Shown one piece after another: positions 9,311-17,604 of a stretch of DNA of 64,000 nucleotides. The stretch is from assembly GCA_027485165.1 (NCBI GenBank), contig JAIXRN010000094.1, positions 1-64,000 on the forward strand, given 5' to 3'. Position 1 is the first letter of the stretch. The number at the start of each line of letters is the position of its first letter. The notes under the pieces are model-generated. The model was not told the origin of the DNA and ran no database searches. It worked only from the letters and a program-made list of their open reading frames with translations. The stretch is from Rubrivivax sp. Lineage in GTDB: Bacteria > Pseudomonadota > Gammaproteobacteria > Burkholderiales > Burkholderiaceae_C. The translations under genes were made by a program, and so were the position numbers.

Positions 9311-9661
9311 ATGACACTGCGCCACGCTCTTCTGGCCTTGGGCCTGACGGCCCTGACGGCTTTTTGCGCCCAGGCCCACACCCGCAGCCCCGATACGGCC
9401 ACCAGCCGCGCGGGCATCGACCAGCGCCAGGCCCAGCAGGCGCAGCGCATCCGCCAGGGCGTGGCCAGCGGCGAGCTGACCGCGCGCGAAACCCGGCGCC
9501 TGGCGCAAGAGCAGCGCCAAATCGGCCGCGTGGAACACCGCGCCCGCGCCGACGGCCAGCTGAGCGTGCATGAACGCCACCGCCTGGCGGGCCTGCAGGC
9601 CCGTGCCAGCCGCGACATCTACCGCCAGAAGCACGACCGCCAGCAACGCCCAGTGCGCTAA
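9311..9661 (+). CDS. Small exported Gln/Arg-rich protein
   Basis: A 116-residue protein with a clear Sec signal peptide (MTLRHALLALGLTALTAFCAQA). The mature part is a helical Q/R/A-rich chain with two similar segments, RIRQGVASGELTARETRRL and RARADGQLSVHERHRL. Their DG/SG-x-L-(T/S)-x-x-E pattern recalls degenerate EF-hand or helical-hairpin repeats. Similar unnamed small periplasmic proteins are common in beta-proteobacteria; function unknown. ATG at 9311 has AAAGGA just upstream. Divergent from tldD. Confidence 0.8.
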   Translation: MTLRHALLALGLTALTAFCAQAHTRSPDTATSRAGIDQRQAQQAQRIRQGVASGELTARETRRLAQEQRQIGRVEHRARADGQLSVHERHRLAGLQARASRDIYRQKHDRQQRPVR

Positions 9662-9688
9662 GCCAGCAGCACGGCCACGCCTGGCGGC

Positions 9689-10648
9689 CTAGGCCGCCGG
9701 GTCGGCCGTCGGCTCATCGCCTGGGCCGGTGTCCCCTACGGCAGCGTCGCGCTCCGCCAGCGCCTGCTGGTACAGCGCCTTGCGCGGCGCACCGCTGATA
9801 TCGGCCGCCAGCGCCACGGCCTGCTTCAGCGGCAATTCGCGCAACAGCAGGCGCAGCACGCGCAGGGCCTCAGGCGGCAGCGCGTCGGCTGATGCCGCGG
9901 CGGCTGGCACAGCGTGCAGCACCAGCACAAATTCACCGCGGCTGCGGTGCGGGTCGGCGGCCAGCCAGCCTGGCAGGTCGCTGGCCGGCTGGGTGACGAT
10001 GGTTTCGAACTGCTTGGTCAGCTCGCGCGCCAGCGTCACACGGCGCGCCGGCTGCGCTGCCGCCAGGTCATCTAGCAGGCTGCCGATGCGGTGCGGCGCC
10101 TCGAACAGCACTTGCGTGCCGTCGTCGGCCAGCACCGCCGCCAGCGCCGTACGCCGGTCGCCGCCCTTGGCAGGCAGGAAGCCCACGAAGCGAAAGCCCG
10201 CCCCGGCGTTGTCGCCCGCCGCACACAGCGCCGCCAGCGCGCTGCTGGCGCCCGGCACCGGCACCACCGGGTGGCCAGCCGCTGCCGCCTGCGCCACCAG
10301 CACCGCGCCGGGGTCGCTGACGGCCGGGGTACCCGCGTCGCTGATGTAGGCCACCGCTTCGCCCGCCGACAGCCGCGCCAGCACGGTGGCGCTGGCGCCT
10401 TGTTCGTTGTGCGCGTGCAGGGCCACGAGTGGCTTCTTCAGGCCCAGGTGGCCCAGCAGCTGCCCGGCCATGCGCGTGTCTTCGCAGGCCACGGCGTCCA
10501 CTCGCGCCAGCAGGTACACCGCACGCAGCGTGATGTCGGCCAGGTTGCCGATGGGCGTGGCCACCACGTACAGTGCGCCGGGCACGAAACGCTGGTGCGC
10601 CGTGGCGGCCTGCGCCGCGGCGTGCAGCAAGGAGGTGTCGGTGGTCAC
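9689..10648 (-). CDS. rsmI: 16S rRNA 2'-O-methyltransferase RsmI (cytidine 1402)
   Basis: A 319-residue tetrapyrrole-methylase-fold enzyme that 2'-O-methylates C1402 in the ribosomal P site using SAM. Diagnostic strings are YVVATPIGNLADITLRA, ACEDTRMAG and the YISDAGTPAVSDPG loop. The start is a GTG at 10648 preceded by AGGA at good spacing. It is divergent from yraN, as in the E. coli yraL/yraN neighbourhood, but here the two 5' ends overlap. Confidence 0.93.
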   Translation of the reverse strand: MTTDTSLLHAAAQAATAHQRFVPGALYVVATPIGNLADITLRAVYLLARVDAVACEDTRMAGQLLGHLGLKKPLVALHAHNEQGASATVLARLSAGEAVAYISDAGTPAVSDPGAVLVAQAAAAGHPVVPVPGASSALAALCAAGDNAGAGFRFVGFLPAKGGDRRTALAAVLADDGTQVLFEAPHRIGSLLDDLAAAQPARRVTLARELTKQFETIVTQPASDLPGWLAADPHRSRGEFVLVLHAVPAAAASADALPPEALRVLRLLLRELPLKQAVALAADISGAPRKALYQQALAERDAAVGDTGPGDEPTADPAA

Positions 10649-11084
10649 AGGCGGGTTCCTGAAGGGCCGTTCGAAGGCAGACGCTGGCACGGCAACCAGC
10701 GGGGCGCCAGCCCGCACCACGGCGCAGCGCCAGGGCGACGCTGCCGAAGACCGGGCCCTGCGCTGGCTGCAGACCCAGGGCCTGACCCTGGTGCAGCGCA
10801 ATTATCGGGTGGCCCGCGGGCCGTACGCCCGCGGCGGCGAGATCGACCTGATCCTGCGTGAACGCGACGGCACCCTGGTCTTCGTCGAAGTGCGCTCGCG
10901 CGCCAGCCGCAGCCAGGGCGGTGCCGCAGCCAGCATCACCGCCAGCAAGCAGCGCAGCATCGTGCTGGCGGCGCAGCACTTCCTGCAGCGCCTGGCGGTG
11001 CCCCCGCCCTGCCGCTTCGACGTGCTGGCCATCGACGGCGAGCGCCTGGACTGGCTGCGCGGGGCTTTTGACGCAGGGGGCTGA
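10641..11084 (+). CDS. yraN: YraN family endonuclease-fold protein (UPF0102)
   Basis: About 147 residues with the UPF0102 signature: QRQGDAAEDRALRWL, GGEIDLILRERDGTLVFVEVR (acidic residues and Lys/Arg of a PD-(D/E)XK-like core) and ITASKQRSIVLAA. Function is not established; it resembles Holliday-junction-resolvase-fold nucleases. The GTG at 10641 is chosen because AAGGAGG at 10629-10635 is spaced five bases from it. This start overlaps the first codons of rsmI on the other strand. The exact start is uncertain, the family assignment is not. Confidence 0.88.
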   Translation: MVTGGFLKGRSKADAGTATSGAPARTTAQRQGDAAEDRALRWLQTQGLTLVQRNYRVARGPYARGGEIDLILRERDGTLVFVEVRSRASRSQGGAAASITASKQRSIVLAAQHFLQRLAVPPPCRFDVLAIDGERLDWLRGAFDAGG

Positions 11085-11097
11085 CGCCCGGGCTGCT

Positions 11098-11124
11098 GTC
11101 AGTAGCGTCAGTAGCGTCAGTAAC
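11098..11124. repeat. Three 9-bp tandem copies of GTCAGTAGC
   Basis: Two exact copies and one with a single change run across the stop codon of the cytochrome b561 gene (TGA at 11119-11117). Slippage there could add or remove residues. Confidence 0.7.
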
Positions 11125-11674
11125 GCCGCTTCACACCCGTCACCATGGCCCGCACCAGCGCCACACGTTCGATGCGGCCCATCACCAAGGCAGAGACGGC
11201 ATGCACGCCGGCCAGCGCCATCAGGGCCTGGCCGATCCATTCGTGCACATCTTCCATCGCTTCGTCGCCCCAGAAACGGTCAGTGGTCTGCAGATAGCCC
11301 GTCAAGCCCAGGCCCAGCACGGCGGCCATCAGCGCCAGCATCATCAAGGCCCCCAGCGGGTTGTGGCCGACGCAGGGCTCGGCGTCATGGCGCAGCAGGC
11401 TGCGCAGGTGCGCACGCAGGCGGGCCGGGGTGGGGAAGAAATCGGCAAAACGCGCGTGCCGCGTCCCCACAAAGCCCCAGACGATTCGCGCAGCCACCAG
11501 ACCGGACGCGGTGTAGCCCAGCCACCGGTGCAGCCATTCGCCGTCTTCCACGACGAAGAAGTTCAGCAGTACGCAGGCCACCAGGGACCAGTGGAACAGG
11601 CGCACGAACAGGTCCCACACCGGGGCCGCGCCGGGCGCGGCTGCCGGGTCTGCAGGCACCGGCCGGGCAGCCAT
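11117..11674 (-). CDS. Cytochrome b561-family membrane protein
   Basis: A 185-residue integral membrane protein with four predicted hydrophobic helices. Histidines suited to b-type haem ligation lie in FVRLFHWSLVACVL, GEWLHRWLGY, EDVHEWIGQAL and LAGVHAVSAL. The family passes electrons between quinones or periplasmic donors and acceptors. Its ATG overlaps the stop of the PepSY gene upstream (TGATG), showing translational coupling. The pairing of a PepSY protein with a b561 cytochrome occurs elsewhere, often under two-component control. Confidence 0.88.
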   Translation of the reverse strand: MAARPVPADPAAAPGAAPVWDLFVRLFHWSLVACVLLNFFVVEDGEWLHRWLGYTASGLVAARIVWGFVGTRHARFADFFPTPARLRAHLRSLLRHDAEPCVGHNPLGALMMLALMAAVLGLGLTGYLQTTDRFWGDEAMEDVHEWIGQALMALAGVHAVSALVMGRIERVALVRAMVTGVKRRY

Positions 11675-11955
11675 CAGGACTTCTGCTCGACCACCGCACC
11701 GGTGGCCGGGTTGAAGTAGATCTCGACCTTCTTGCCGGCCTTGTCGGTGCCGTAGATCTCGTAGCACTTGCCCTTGCTGACCTTGAAGGTCTTGATCTGA
11801 TAGCCCTGCGCTTCGATCTTGGCCTTGAAGTCGGCTTCCTTCATCCACTGCGCCTCGGGCACGTCGCAGCTGGGGCCGGCCCAGGCGGCAGAAGCCGTGC
11901 AGCCCAGCAGGGCGATGGCAGCGGCGGCAAAGGCGTTGGTGGTGAAGTTCTTCAT
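11674..11955 (-). CDS. Exported PepSY-domain protein
   Basis: A 93-residue protein with a Sec signal ending near ASAAWAG, followed by a single PepSY-like domain: EADFKAKIEAQGYQIKTFKV, then CYEIYGTDKAGKKVEIYFNP and TGAVVE. Two mature cysteines may form a disulfide. It probably acts in the periplasm as partner or modulator of the cytochrome b561 encoded one base downstream. ATG at 11955 has AGGAAG upstream. A short inverted repeat (GACC-AAATC-GGTC, 11988-12000) lies upstream and could be an operator. Confidence 0.85.
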   Translation of the reverse strand: MKNFTTNAFAAAAIALLGCTASAAWAGPSCDVPEAQWMKEADFKAKIEAQGYQIKTFKVSKGKCYEIYGTDKAGKKVEIYFNPATGAVVEQKS

Positions 11956-12155
11956 GCGGTCTTCCTGTTGCATAGGGGTGAAACGACGACCAAATCGGTC
12001 GCGGTTGCCGGCAGGGGTGCCAGCGGTGTCAAGCCACCGATGGCCCGACAGGAAGGATTGAAGCTGCGCCGGCTTAAGCCAGGCTGAGGGCGCCATGCGA
12101 AGCCCGCGGCAAGCCTTGCGGCCGCAGGCGGCTGGGGCTCCTATGATCCAGGCCC

Positions 12156-12695
12156 ATGCTTGAACAGCGAATCCAGCAACAGTTCTTCGAAAGCGCCGAC
12201 CTGCAGTACCAGTCGGCGGAAAGCCTGTCGCGCCCGATTGCCGAGGCTGCGGCCGCGCTGCTGGGCGCCATCACCGGCGGCGGCAAGGTGCTGGCCGTGG
12301 GCCATGGCGCCGGGCAGGCCCTGGCCTTGCACCTGGCACAGTTGTTCGTCACCCGCTTTGAACGCGAACGCCCGCCGCTGGCCGCGCTGGCCCTGGGCCT
12401 GCAGCCGACCGCGCAGGTGCTGGCCCTGGGCCTGCCCGGCGACGTGCTGCTGCTGCTGGACGACGGCGAAAGCGACAGCGCCGCACTGGTCAGCGCTGCG
12501 CAGCGCAAGGACATGACCCTGGTGGTGCTGGCCGGCCGCAGCGCGGCCGTGATGGGTGAACTTCTGGCCGAGACCGATGTCCTCATCAAGCTGCCCGCCG
12601 AACGCCCGGCACGCGTGGCCGAACTGCAACTGCTGGTGCTGCACTGCCTGTGCGACGCCGTCGATTTCCAGCTGATGGGAGAACAAGAACCATGA
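12156..12695 (+). CDS. diaA: DiaA/GmhA-like SIS-domain protein, degenerate active loop
   Basis: A 179-residue sugar-isomerase (SIS) domain protein in the yraN-diaA-dolP order known from E. coli. DiaA binds DnaA and promotes its assembly at oriC. Retained DiaA-like segments are ALLGAITGGGKVLAVG, QLFVTRFERERPPLAALAL and the end ELQLLVLHCLCDAVD. The usual GNGGSA loop is GHGAGQ and the Ser-rich STSGNS-type phosphate loop is replaced by LLDDGESDS. About 15-20 residues between the two loops are missing compared with typical DiaA. Sugar-phosphate binding is therefore doubtful; a structural DnaA-partner role could remain. The stop overlaps the dolP start (ATGA). Confidence 0.8.
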   Translation: MLEQRIQQQFFESADLQYQSAESLSRPIAEAAAALLGAITGGGKVLAVGHGAGQALALHLAQLFVTRFERERPPLAALALGLQPTAQVLALGLPGDVLLLLDDGESDSAALVSAAQRKDMTLVVLAGRSAAVMGELLAETDVLIKLPAERPARVAELQLLVLHCLCDAVDFQLMGEQEP

Positions 12696-13342
12696 CCACA
12701 CCCGCTTTTCGAATGCCCGCCCCGCGCCACAGCGCCTTGTTGCGCCTGGCTGCAGTCCTGCTGCTGGCCGCCAGCGCAGCCGCCTGTGCACCGCTGCTGG
12801 TGGGCGGCGCTGTCATCGGCGGCGGCCTGGTGGCCACCGACCGGCGCACCACCGGCACCCAGGTGGAAGACCAGGCCATCGAACTGAAAGCCGCATCACG
12901 CGTGCGGGCGCTGGCCACCCTGGGGCATGTGAACGTCGTCAGCTACAACCGCGTGCTGCTGATCACCGGCGAAGTGCCCGGCGACAAGGAACGCGCCGAT
13001 GTTGAGGCCGCGGTGGCCGCGGTGGAGAACGTCAAGACCGTCGTGAACGAACTGGCGGTGCTGGGCAACAGCTCGATGGGCTCCAGATCGAACGACGCCT
13101 TGCTGGGGGCCAAGGTCAAAGCCACCCTGGTGGACGCGAAAGACGTGCAGGCCCATGCCTACAAGGTGGTGACCGAGCGCGGCAACATCTACCTGATGGG
13201 CCGCGTGACCGAACGCGAAGCCGCCCGCGGCACCGACCTGGCCCGTTCCGTGGCGGGCGTGCAGAAGGTGGTGCGCGTCTTCGAAATCCTGAGCGAACAG
13301 GAACTGGCGGCGCTGGGTACGGCGCCCGCGCCTGCCCGATAG
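12692..13342 (+). CDS. dolP: Outer-membrane BON-domain lipoprotein DolP (YraP)
   Basis: A 216-residue lipoprotein: signal sequence to the acylated Cys in AASAAACAPLL, then two BON domains at about residues 65-130 and 140-205, each with the conserved Gly (LLITGEVP; IYLMGRVT). In E. coli DolP binds anionic phospholipids, localises to the division site and supports outer-membrane integrity and BAM function. Translationally coupled to the diaA-like gene by an ATGA overlap. Confidence 0.9.
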   Translation: MTTPAFRMPAPRHSALLRLAAVLLLAASAAACAPLLVGGAVIGGGLVATDRRTTGTQVEDQAIELKAASRVRALATLGHVNVVSYNRVLLITGEVPGDKERADVEAAVAAVENVKTVVNELAVLGNSSMGSRSNDALLGAKVKATLVDAKDVQAHAYKVVTERGNIYLMGRVTEREAARGTDLARSVAGVQKVVRVFEILSEQELAALGTAPAPAR

Positions 13343-13376
13343 GCCTGCCAGCCCGATAGCCTGCCGGCCCGCTAGC
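13325..13376. repeat. Imperfect ~15-bp tandem repeat spanning two stop codons
   Basis: Three imperfect units of the form CCTGCC-(n)-CCCGATAG lie between dolP and the convergent dehydrogenase. The first contains the dolP stop and the last contains the stop of the opposing gene. Confidence 0.5.
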
Positions 13377-14286
13377 CGCGCAGCCGCCGCACCAGGCTGG
13401 ACGTGTCCTGCCGCCCGCCGCCGGCGGCCTGCAGGTCGGCGTAGAACTGGTCCACCAGGGCCGTGACGGGCAGGCGTGCGCCGTTGCGGCGCGCTTCGTC
13501 CAGCACCAGCCCCAGGTCCTTGCGCATCCAGTCGACTGCGAAACCGAAGTCGAACCTGTCGTCGACCATGGTCTTGCCCCGGTTGTCCAGCTGCCAGCTT
13601 TGCGCTGCGCCCTTGCCGATGACGTCCAGTACCAGGGGCATGTCCAGGCCGGCCTTTTGGCCGAAGGCGATGGCCTCGGCCAGGCCCTGCACCAGGCCGG
13701 CAATGGCCACCTGGTTCACCATCTTGGCCAGCTGCCCGCTACCGCTGTCGCCCACGCGCGTGACGGCGCGCGCATAGGCCAGGGCCACCGGCTTCATCGC
13801 ATCGAAGGCTGCGGACGTGCCACCGCACATCACGGTGAGCGCGCCGTTCACCGCACCCGCCTGCCCGCCCGAAACCGGCGCGTCGACAAAGTGCAGGCCG
13901 TGCGACGAAGCTGCTGCGGCCAGTTCGCGCGCCACTTCGGCCGAAGCGGTGGTGTGGTCGACGAACACCGCGCCGGCCAGCATGCCCGAGAAGGCCCCCG
14001 ATTCAGCCCCGTGTTCACCGACGGTGACGGCCCGCAGGTCGTCGTCATTGCCCACGCAGGCGAAGACGAATTCAGCACCGTCAGCGGCCTTTGCCGGCGT
14101 GACAGCGGTCTGACCGCCGTACTCGGCCGCCCAAGCCGCCGCCTTCGTCGCGGTGCGGTTGTAGACGGTGACGTGATGCCCGGCTCGCGCCAGATGCCCG
14201 GCCATCGGATACCCCATCACGCCCAGGCCCAGGAAGGCCACGCGGCGCGGCGGAACGTTGTCGTAAGTGCGTGGTGATGTGCTCAT
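13372..14286 (-). CDS. 3-hydroxyisobutyrate dehydrogenase / tartronate semialdehyde reductase family
   Basis: A 304-residue NAD(P)-dependent beta-hydroxyacid dehydrogenase. The Rossmann loop is VAFLGLGVMGYPMAGHLARAG at residues 16-36. The substrate-binding motif is DAPVSGGQAGA. The catalytic Lys lies in SGQLAKMVNQ. The ATG at 14286 begins a short extension before the Rossmann strand. Substrate (3-hydroxyisobutyrate, tartronate semialdehyde or a related beta-hydroxyacid) cannot be fixed from sequence. Converges with dolP. Confidence 0.88.
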   Translation of the reverse strand: MSTSPRTYDNVPPRRVAFLGLGVMGYPMAGHLARAGHHVTVYNRTATKAAAWAAEYGGQTAVTPAKAADGAEFVFACVGNDDDLRAVTVGEHGAESGAFSGMLAGAVFVDHTTASAEVARELAAAASSHGLHFVDAPVSGGQAGAVNGALTVMCGGTSAAFDAMKPVALAYARAVTRVGDSGSGQLAKMVNQVAIAGLVQGLAEAIAFGQKAGLDMPLVLDVIGKGAAQSWQLDNRGKTMVDDRFDFGFAVDWMRKDLGLVLDEARRNGARLPVTALVDQFYADLQAAGGGRQDTSSLVRRLRG

Positions 14287-14330
14287 CCCACGATAGTAGC
14301 CACCCCACCGTGCCTTGACCCAAGCAAGAG

Positions 14331-14406
14331 CCGCGGAACCGGCTCTGCCGGGCCGCTGGCGAGCGCCCCCTCGGGGGGCAGCGAGCGCCAGCAAGCGTGG
14401 GGGCCT
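14331..14406. repeat. Dispersed palindromic GC repeat, copy 1
   Basis: Starts CCGCGGAACCGGCTCTGCCGG, continues to a CCCCCTCGGGGGG hairpin and ends in a GAGCGCCAGCAAGCGTGGGG-like tail. It stops four bases before the pilU stop codon on the opposite strand. A second copy at 44010-44086 is nearly identical and sits the same way behind prfC. It likely acts as a terminator or mRNA 3'-end stabiliser, inferred from position and structure. Confidence 0.8.
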
Positions 14407-14410
14407 GCGT

Positions 14411-15547
14411 TCACACCATTTTCATGTGCTCCGTACCCGCCGCCAGGTCGGTGCTGCGCGCACGCTGGCTCTGCAGCTTGATCTGCAGGCGCAGGTCGTT
14501 CACGCTGTCGGCGTTGCGCAGCGCGTCGTCGTACGTCACGGCATGGGCTTCGTACAGGTCGAACAGGCTCTGGTCGAAGGTTTGCATGCCGAGTTCGCGG
14601 CTGCGCTTCATCAGTTCCTTGATCTCGCTGACCTCGCCCTTCAAGATCAGGTCGCCGATCAGCGGCGTGTTCAGCATGATCTCGACCGCGGCCACGCGCC
14701 CCCGGCCCTGTTCGCGCGCCAGCAGCCGCTGGCTGACCAGGGCCTTCAGGTTCAGCGACAGGTCCATCAGCAGCTGCTGGCGGCGTTCTTCGGGGAAGAA
14801 GTTGATGATGCGGTCCAGCGCCTGGTTGGCGCTGTTGGCGTGCAGCGTGGCCATGCACAGGTGGCCGGTCTCGGCAAAGGCGACGGCGTGTTCCATGGTC
14901 TCGCGGTCGCGGATCTCGCCCATCAGGATGACGTCCGGCGCCTGACGCAGCGTGTTCTTCAGCGCCTGTTCCCAGCCTTCGGTGTCGATGCCCACTTCAC
15001 GCTGCGTGACGATGCAGTTCTTGTGCGGGTGCACGAATTCCACCGGGTCTTCGATGGTGATGATGTGGCCGAAGGAATGCTCGTTGCGCCAGTCGACCAT
15101 CGCCGCCAGCGACGTGCTCTTGCCGCTGCCCGTGGCGCCGACGAAGATGACCAGTCCGCGCTTGGTCATCGCCACTTCCTTCAGCACCTTGGGCAGGCCC
15201 AGGGTGTCGATGGTGGGCAGGGTCTGCGGGATCGTCCGGCACACCAGGCCCACGTGGCCCTGCTGCATGAAGGCGTTGACGCGAAAGCGCCCGATACCCG
15301 CCGGGCTGATGGCGAAGTTGCATTCCTTCGTGCGTTCGAATTCAGCCGCCTGCTTGTCGTTCATCACCGCGCGCGCCAGCGCCATGGTGTGCTGCCCCGT
15401 CAGCGGCTGCGGGCTGACCTTGGTGACCTTGCCGTCGACCTTGATGGCGGGCGGAAAGTCGGCCGTCAAGAACAGGTCGCTGCCATTGCGCCCGACCATC
15501 AGGCGCAGCAGGTCGTTGACGAATTTAGATGCCTGGTCGCGTTCCAT
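14411..15547 (-). CDS. pilU: Type IV pilus retraction ATPase PilU
   Basis: A 378-residue GspE/PilT-type hexameric ATPase with Walker A GATGSGKST, Asp box IITIEDPVEF, Walker B VILMGEIRDRETM and His box GHLCMATLHAN. PilU is the accessory retraction motor that works with PilT. The C-terminal extension after about residue 345 is typical for PilU. It follows pilT with a three-base gap, the usual pilT-pilU operon. Confidence 0.95.
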   Translation of the reverse strand: MERDQASKFVNDLLRLMVGRNGSDLFLTADFPPAIKVDGKVTKVSPQPLTGQHTMALARAVMNDKQAAEFERTKECNFAISPAGIGRFRVNAFMQQGHVGLVCRTIPQTLPTIDTLGLPKVLKEVAMTKRGLVIFVGATGSGKSTSLAAMVDWRNEHSFGHIITIEDPVEFVHPHKNCIVTQREVGIDTEGWEQALKNTLRQAPDVILMGEIRDRETMEHAVAFAETGHLCMATLHANSANQALDRIINFFPEERRQQLLMDLSLNLKALVSQRLLAREQGRGRVAAVEIMLNTPLIGDLILKGEVSEIKELMKRSRELGMQTFDQSLFDLYEAHAVTYDDALRNADSVNDLRLQIKLQSQRARSTDLAAGTEHMKMV

Positions 15548-15550
15548 TGC

Positions 15551-16594
15551 TTACCCCGGGAAGTTCTCAGGAATTTTTGCCTTGGCGCGCGCTTCGGCAG
15601 GCGCGATCAGGTTGCGCCGCACCAGGTCACTGAGGTTCTGGTCCAGCGTCTGCATGCCCAGGCTCTGGCCGGTCTGGATGCTGCTGTACATCTGCGCGAT
15701 CTTGTTTTCGCGGATCAGGTTCTTGATGGCGCTGGTGGCGATCATGATCTCGTGCGCGGCCACGCGGCCGCTGCCGTCCTTCAGCTTGCACAGGGTCTGT
15801 GAAATGACGGCAACCAGCGATTCGCTCAGCATCGCGCGCACCATTTCCTTTTCCGCCGCGGGGAAGACGTCCACCACGCGGTCGATCGTCTTGGCCGCGC
15901 TGCTGGTGTGCAGGGTGCCGAAGACCAGGTGACCGGTCTCGGCGGCCGTCAGCGCCAGGCGGATGGTCTCCAGGTCGCGCAGTTCGCCCACCAGGATGGC
16001 GTCGGGGTCTTCACGCAGCGCGCTGCGCAGCGCGTTGGCGAAGCTCAGCGTGTGCGGGCCGACTTCGCGTTGATTGACCAGACATTTCTTGCTCTCGTGC
16101 ACGAATTCGATCGGGTCTTCCACCGTCAGCACGTGGCCGTATTCGTGTTCGTTCAGGTGGTTCACCATGGCCGCCAGCGTCGTGCTCTTGCCGCTGCCCG
16201 TGGGGCCCGTCACCAGCACCAGGCCGCGCGGGCGCAGCGCCAGTTCAGCGAAGACCTTGGGAGTACCCAACTGTTCCAGCGTGAGGATCTTGCTGGGAAT
16301 GGTGCGGAACACCGCGCCCGCACCGCGGTTCTGGTTGAACGCATTCACGCGAAAGCGCGCCAGGCCCTGGATCTCAAACGAGAAATCGCATTCCAGCGTG
16401 TCTTCGTAGTGCTTGCGCTGGGCGTCGTTCATGATGTCGTACACCATGGTGTGGACCATCTTGTGGTCCAGCGGCTCGACGTTGATGCGCCGCACATCGC
16501 CGTGCACGCGGATCATCGGTGGCAGGCCGGCCGACAGGTGCAGGTCTGAAGCCTTGTTCTTGACCGAGAAGGCCAGCAGCTGGGTGATGTCCAT
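15551..16594 (-). CDS. pilT: Type IV pilus retraction ATPase PilT
   Basis: A 347-residue retraction motor with N-terminal MDITQLLAFSVKNKASDLHLSAG, Walker A GPTGSGKSTT, Walker B AILVGELRDLETI, and the AIRNLIRE-type motif, here AIKNLIRENK, needed for retraction. Powers twitching motility and DNA uptake. First gene of pilT-pilU and divergent from yggS with 44 bases between the starts, a layout common in beta- and gamma-proteobacteria. Confidence 0.97.
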   Translation of the reverse strand: MDITQLLAFSVKNKASDLHLSAGLPPMIRVHGDVRRINVEPLDHKMVHTMVYDIMNDAQRKHYEDTLECDFSFEIQGLARFRVNAFNQNRGAGAVFRTIPSKILTLEQLGTPKVFAELALRPRGLVLVTGPTGSGKSTTLAAMVNHLNEHEYGHVLTVEDPIEFVHESKKCLVNQREVGPHTLSFANALRSALREDPDAILVGELRDLETIRLALTAAETGHLVFGTLHTSSAAKTIDRVVDVFPAAEKEMVRAMLSESLVAVISQTLCKLKDGSGRVAAHEIMIATSAIKNLIRENKIAQMYSSIQTGQSLGMQTLDQNLSDLVRRNLIAPAEARAKAKIPENFPG

Positions 16595-16638
16595 GGGTGC
16601 GATGGGCGGCCAGCACGACGCCAGCGTTTAAGCTCCGA

Positions 16639-17340
16639 ATGATTATGGGCAGCATCGGAAGCAACCTGCAAGAAGTGAAGCGGCGCATCGCCGCGGCCAG
16701 CACCAGCGTTGGCCGCGATGCCAACAAGGTCACATTGCTGGCCGTCAGCAAGACCTTCCCGGCAGCCGCCGTGCGCGAAGCGCATGCCCTGGGCCAGCGC
16801 GAATTCGGCGAAAACTACGTGCAGGAAGCGCTGGACAAGATCGACGCCCTGGCCGACCTGCGCCCCGGCATCGAATGGCACCTGATCGGCCCCCTGCAGA
16901 GCAACAAGACACGCCCGGTGGCCGCGGCCTTCGACTGGGTGCACAGCGTGGACCGCCTGAAGATCGCCCAGCGCCTGGCCGAACAGCGCCCAGCCGAACT
17001 GCCGCCGCTGAACCTGTGCCTGCAGGTGAACATCAGCGGGGAACCCAGCAAGAGCGGCGTGCTGCCGCAAGACACCCTGGCGCTGGCGCAGGCCGTGGCG
17101 GCCCTGCCCGCGGCGCGGGTGCGCCTGCGCGGGCTGATGGCCATCCCCGAACCCGCCAGCAGCCCGGACGCGCAGCGCGCCCCGCACCGCGCCCTGCACG
17201 AACTTCTGTCCACGCTGAACGCCCGGGGCCTGGGGCTGGACACCTTGTCGATGGGCATGAGCGCCGACCTGGAAGCCGCCATCGCCGAAGGGGCGACGCT
17301 GGTGCGCGTGGGCTCGGCCATCTTCGGCCAGCGCGGCTGA
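16639..17340 (+). CDS. yggS: YggS family pyridoxal phosphate homeostasis protein
   Basis: A 233-residue alanine-racemase-fold PLP-binding protein (PLPBP). The PLP lysine is in TLLAVSKTFPA. Further signatures are REFGENYVQEALDK, WHLIGPLQSNKTRP and the C-terminal LSMGMSADLEAAIAEGATLVRVGS. It carries PLP and balances B6 vitamers and amino-acid pools without known catalysis. ATG 16639 and ATG 16645 are both possible starts. Confidence 0.95.
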   Translation: MIMGSIGSNLQEVKRRIAAASTSVGRDANKVTLLAVSKTFPAAAVREAHALGQREFGENYVQEALDKIDALADLRPGIEWHLIGPLQSNKTRPVAAAFDWVHSVDRLKIAQRLAEQRPAELPPLNLCLQVNISGEPSKSGVLPQDTLALAQAVAALPAARVRLRGLMAIPEPASSPDAQRAPHRALHELLSTLNARGLGLDTLSMGMSADLEAAIAEGATLVRVGSAIFGQRG

Positions 17341-17604
17341 AGGCTGCAGCGCCCGGGCCGGCTGTGGCGGGCTCGGTCCTCGGGCCGCAAAAGAGCGGAA
17401 AAAGCGCACGAAAGCCGGCGCTGTTTCAGTCACCGCTGGTTACCAACGCCCGCCCTTCGGTTAGGCTGCTGCCCATCATGCAAGGGTGGCCTGTGGGCCA
17501 GTTGCAGCCTAAGCTCCGTTTCACGGGGGTGGCTTGTAGCCAGCCGTGACGAACCCAACCCGCCTGCCCCTTCCGGGCCTGGCGCATCGTCATCTGAACT
17601 TGTC

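Noticed and set aside
16627..16636. A shared TAAGCT motif upstream of yggS, the first subtilase and putA (16629, 17510, 29045) as a -10 element
   Set aside because: At yggS it would start transcription after the first ATG, and no well-spaced -35 is seen at any site, so three hits are not enough.
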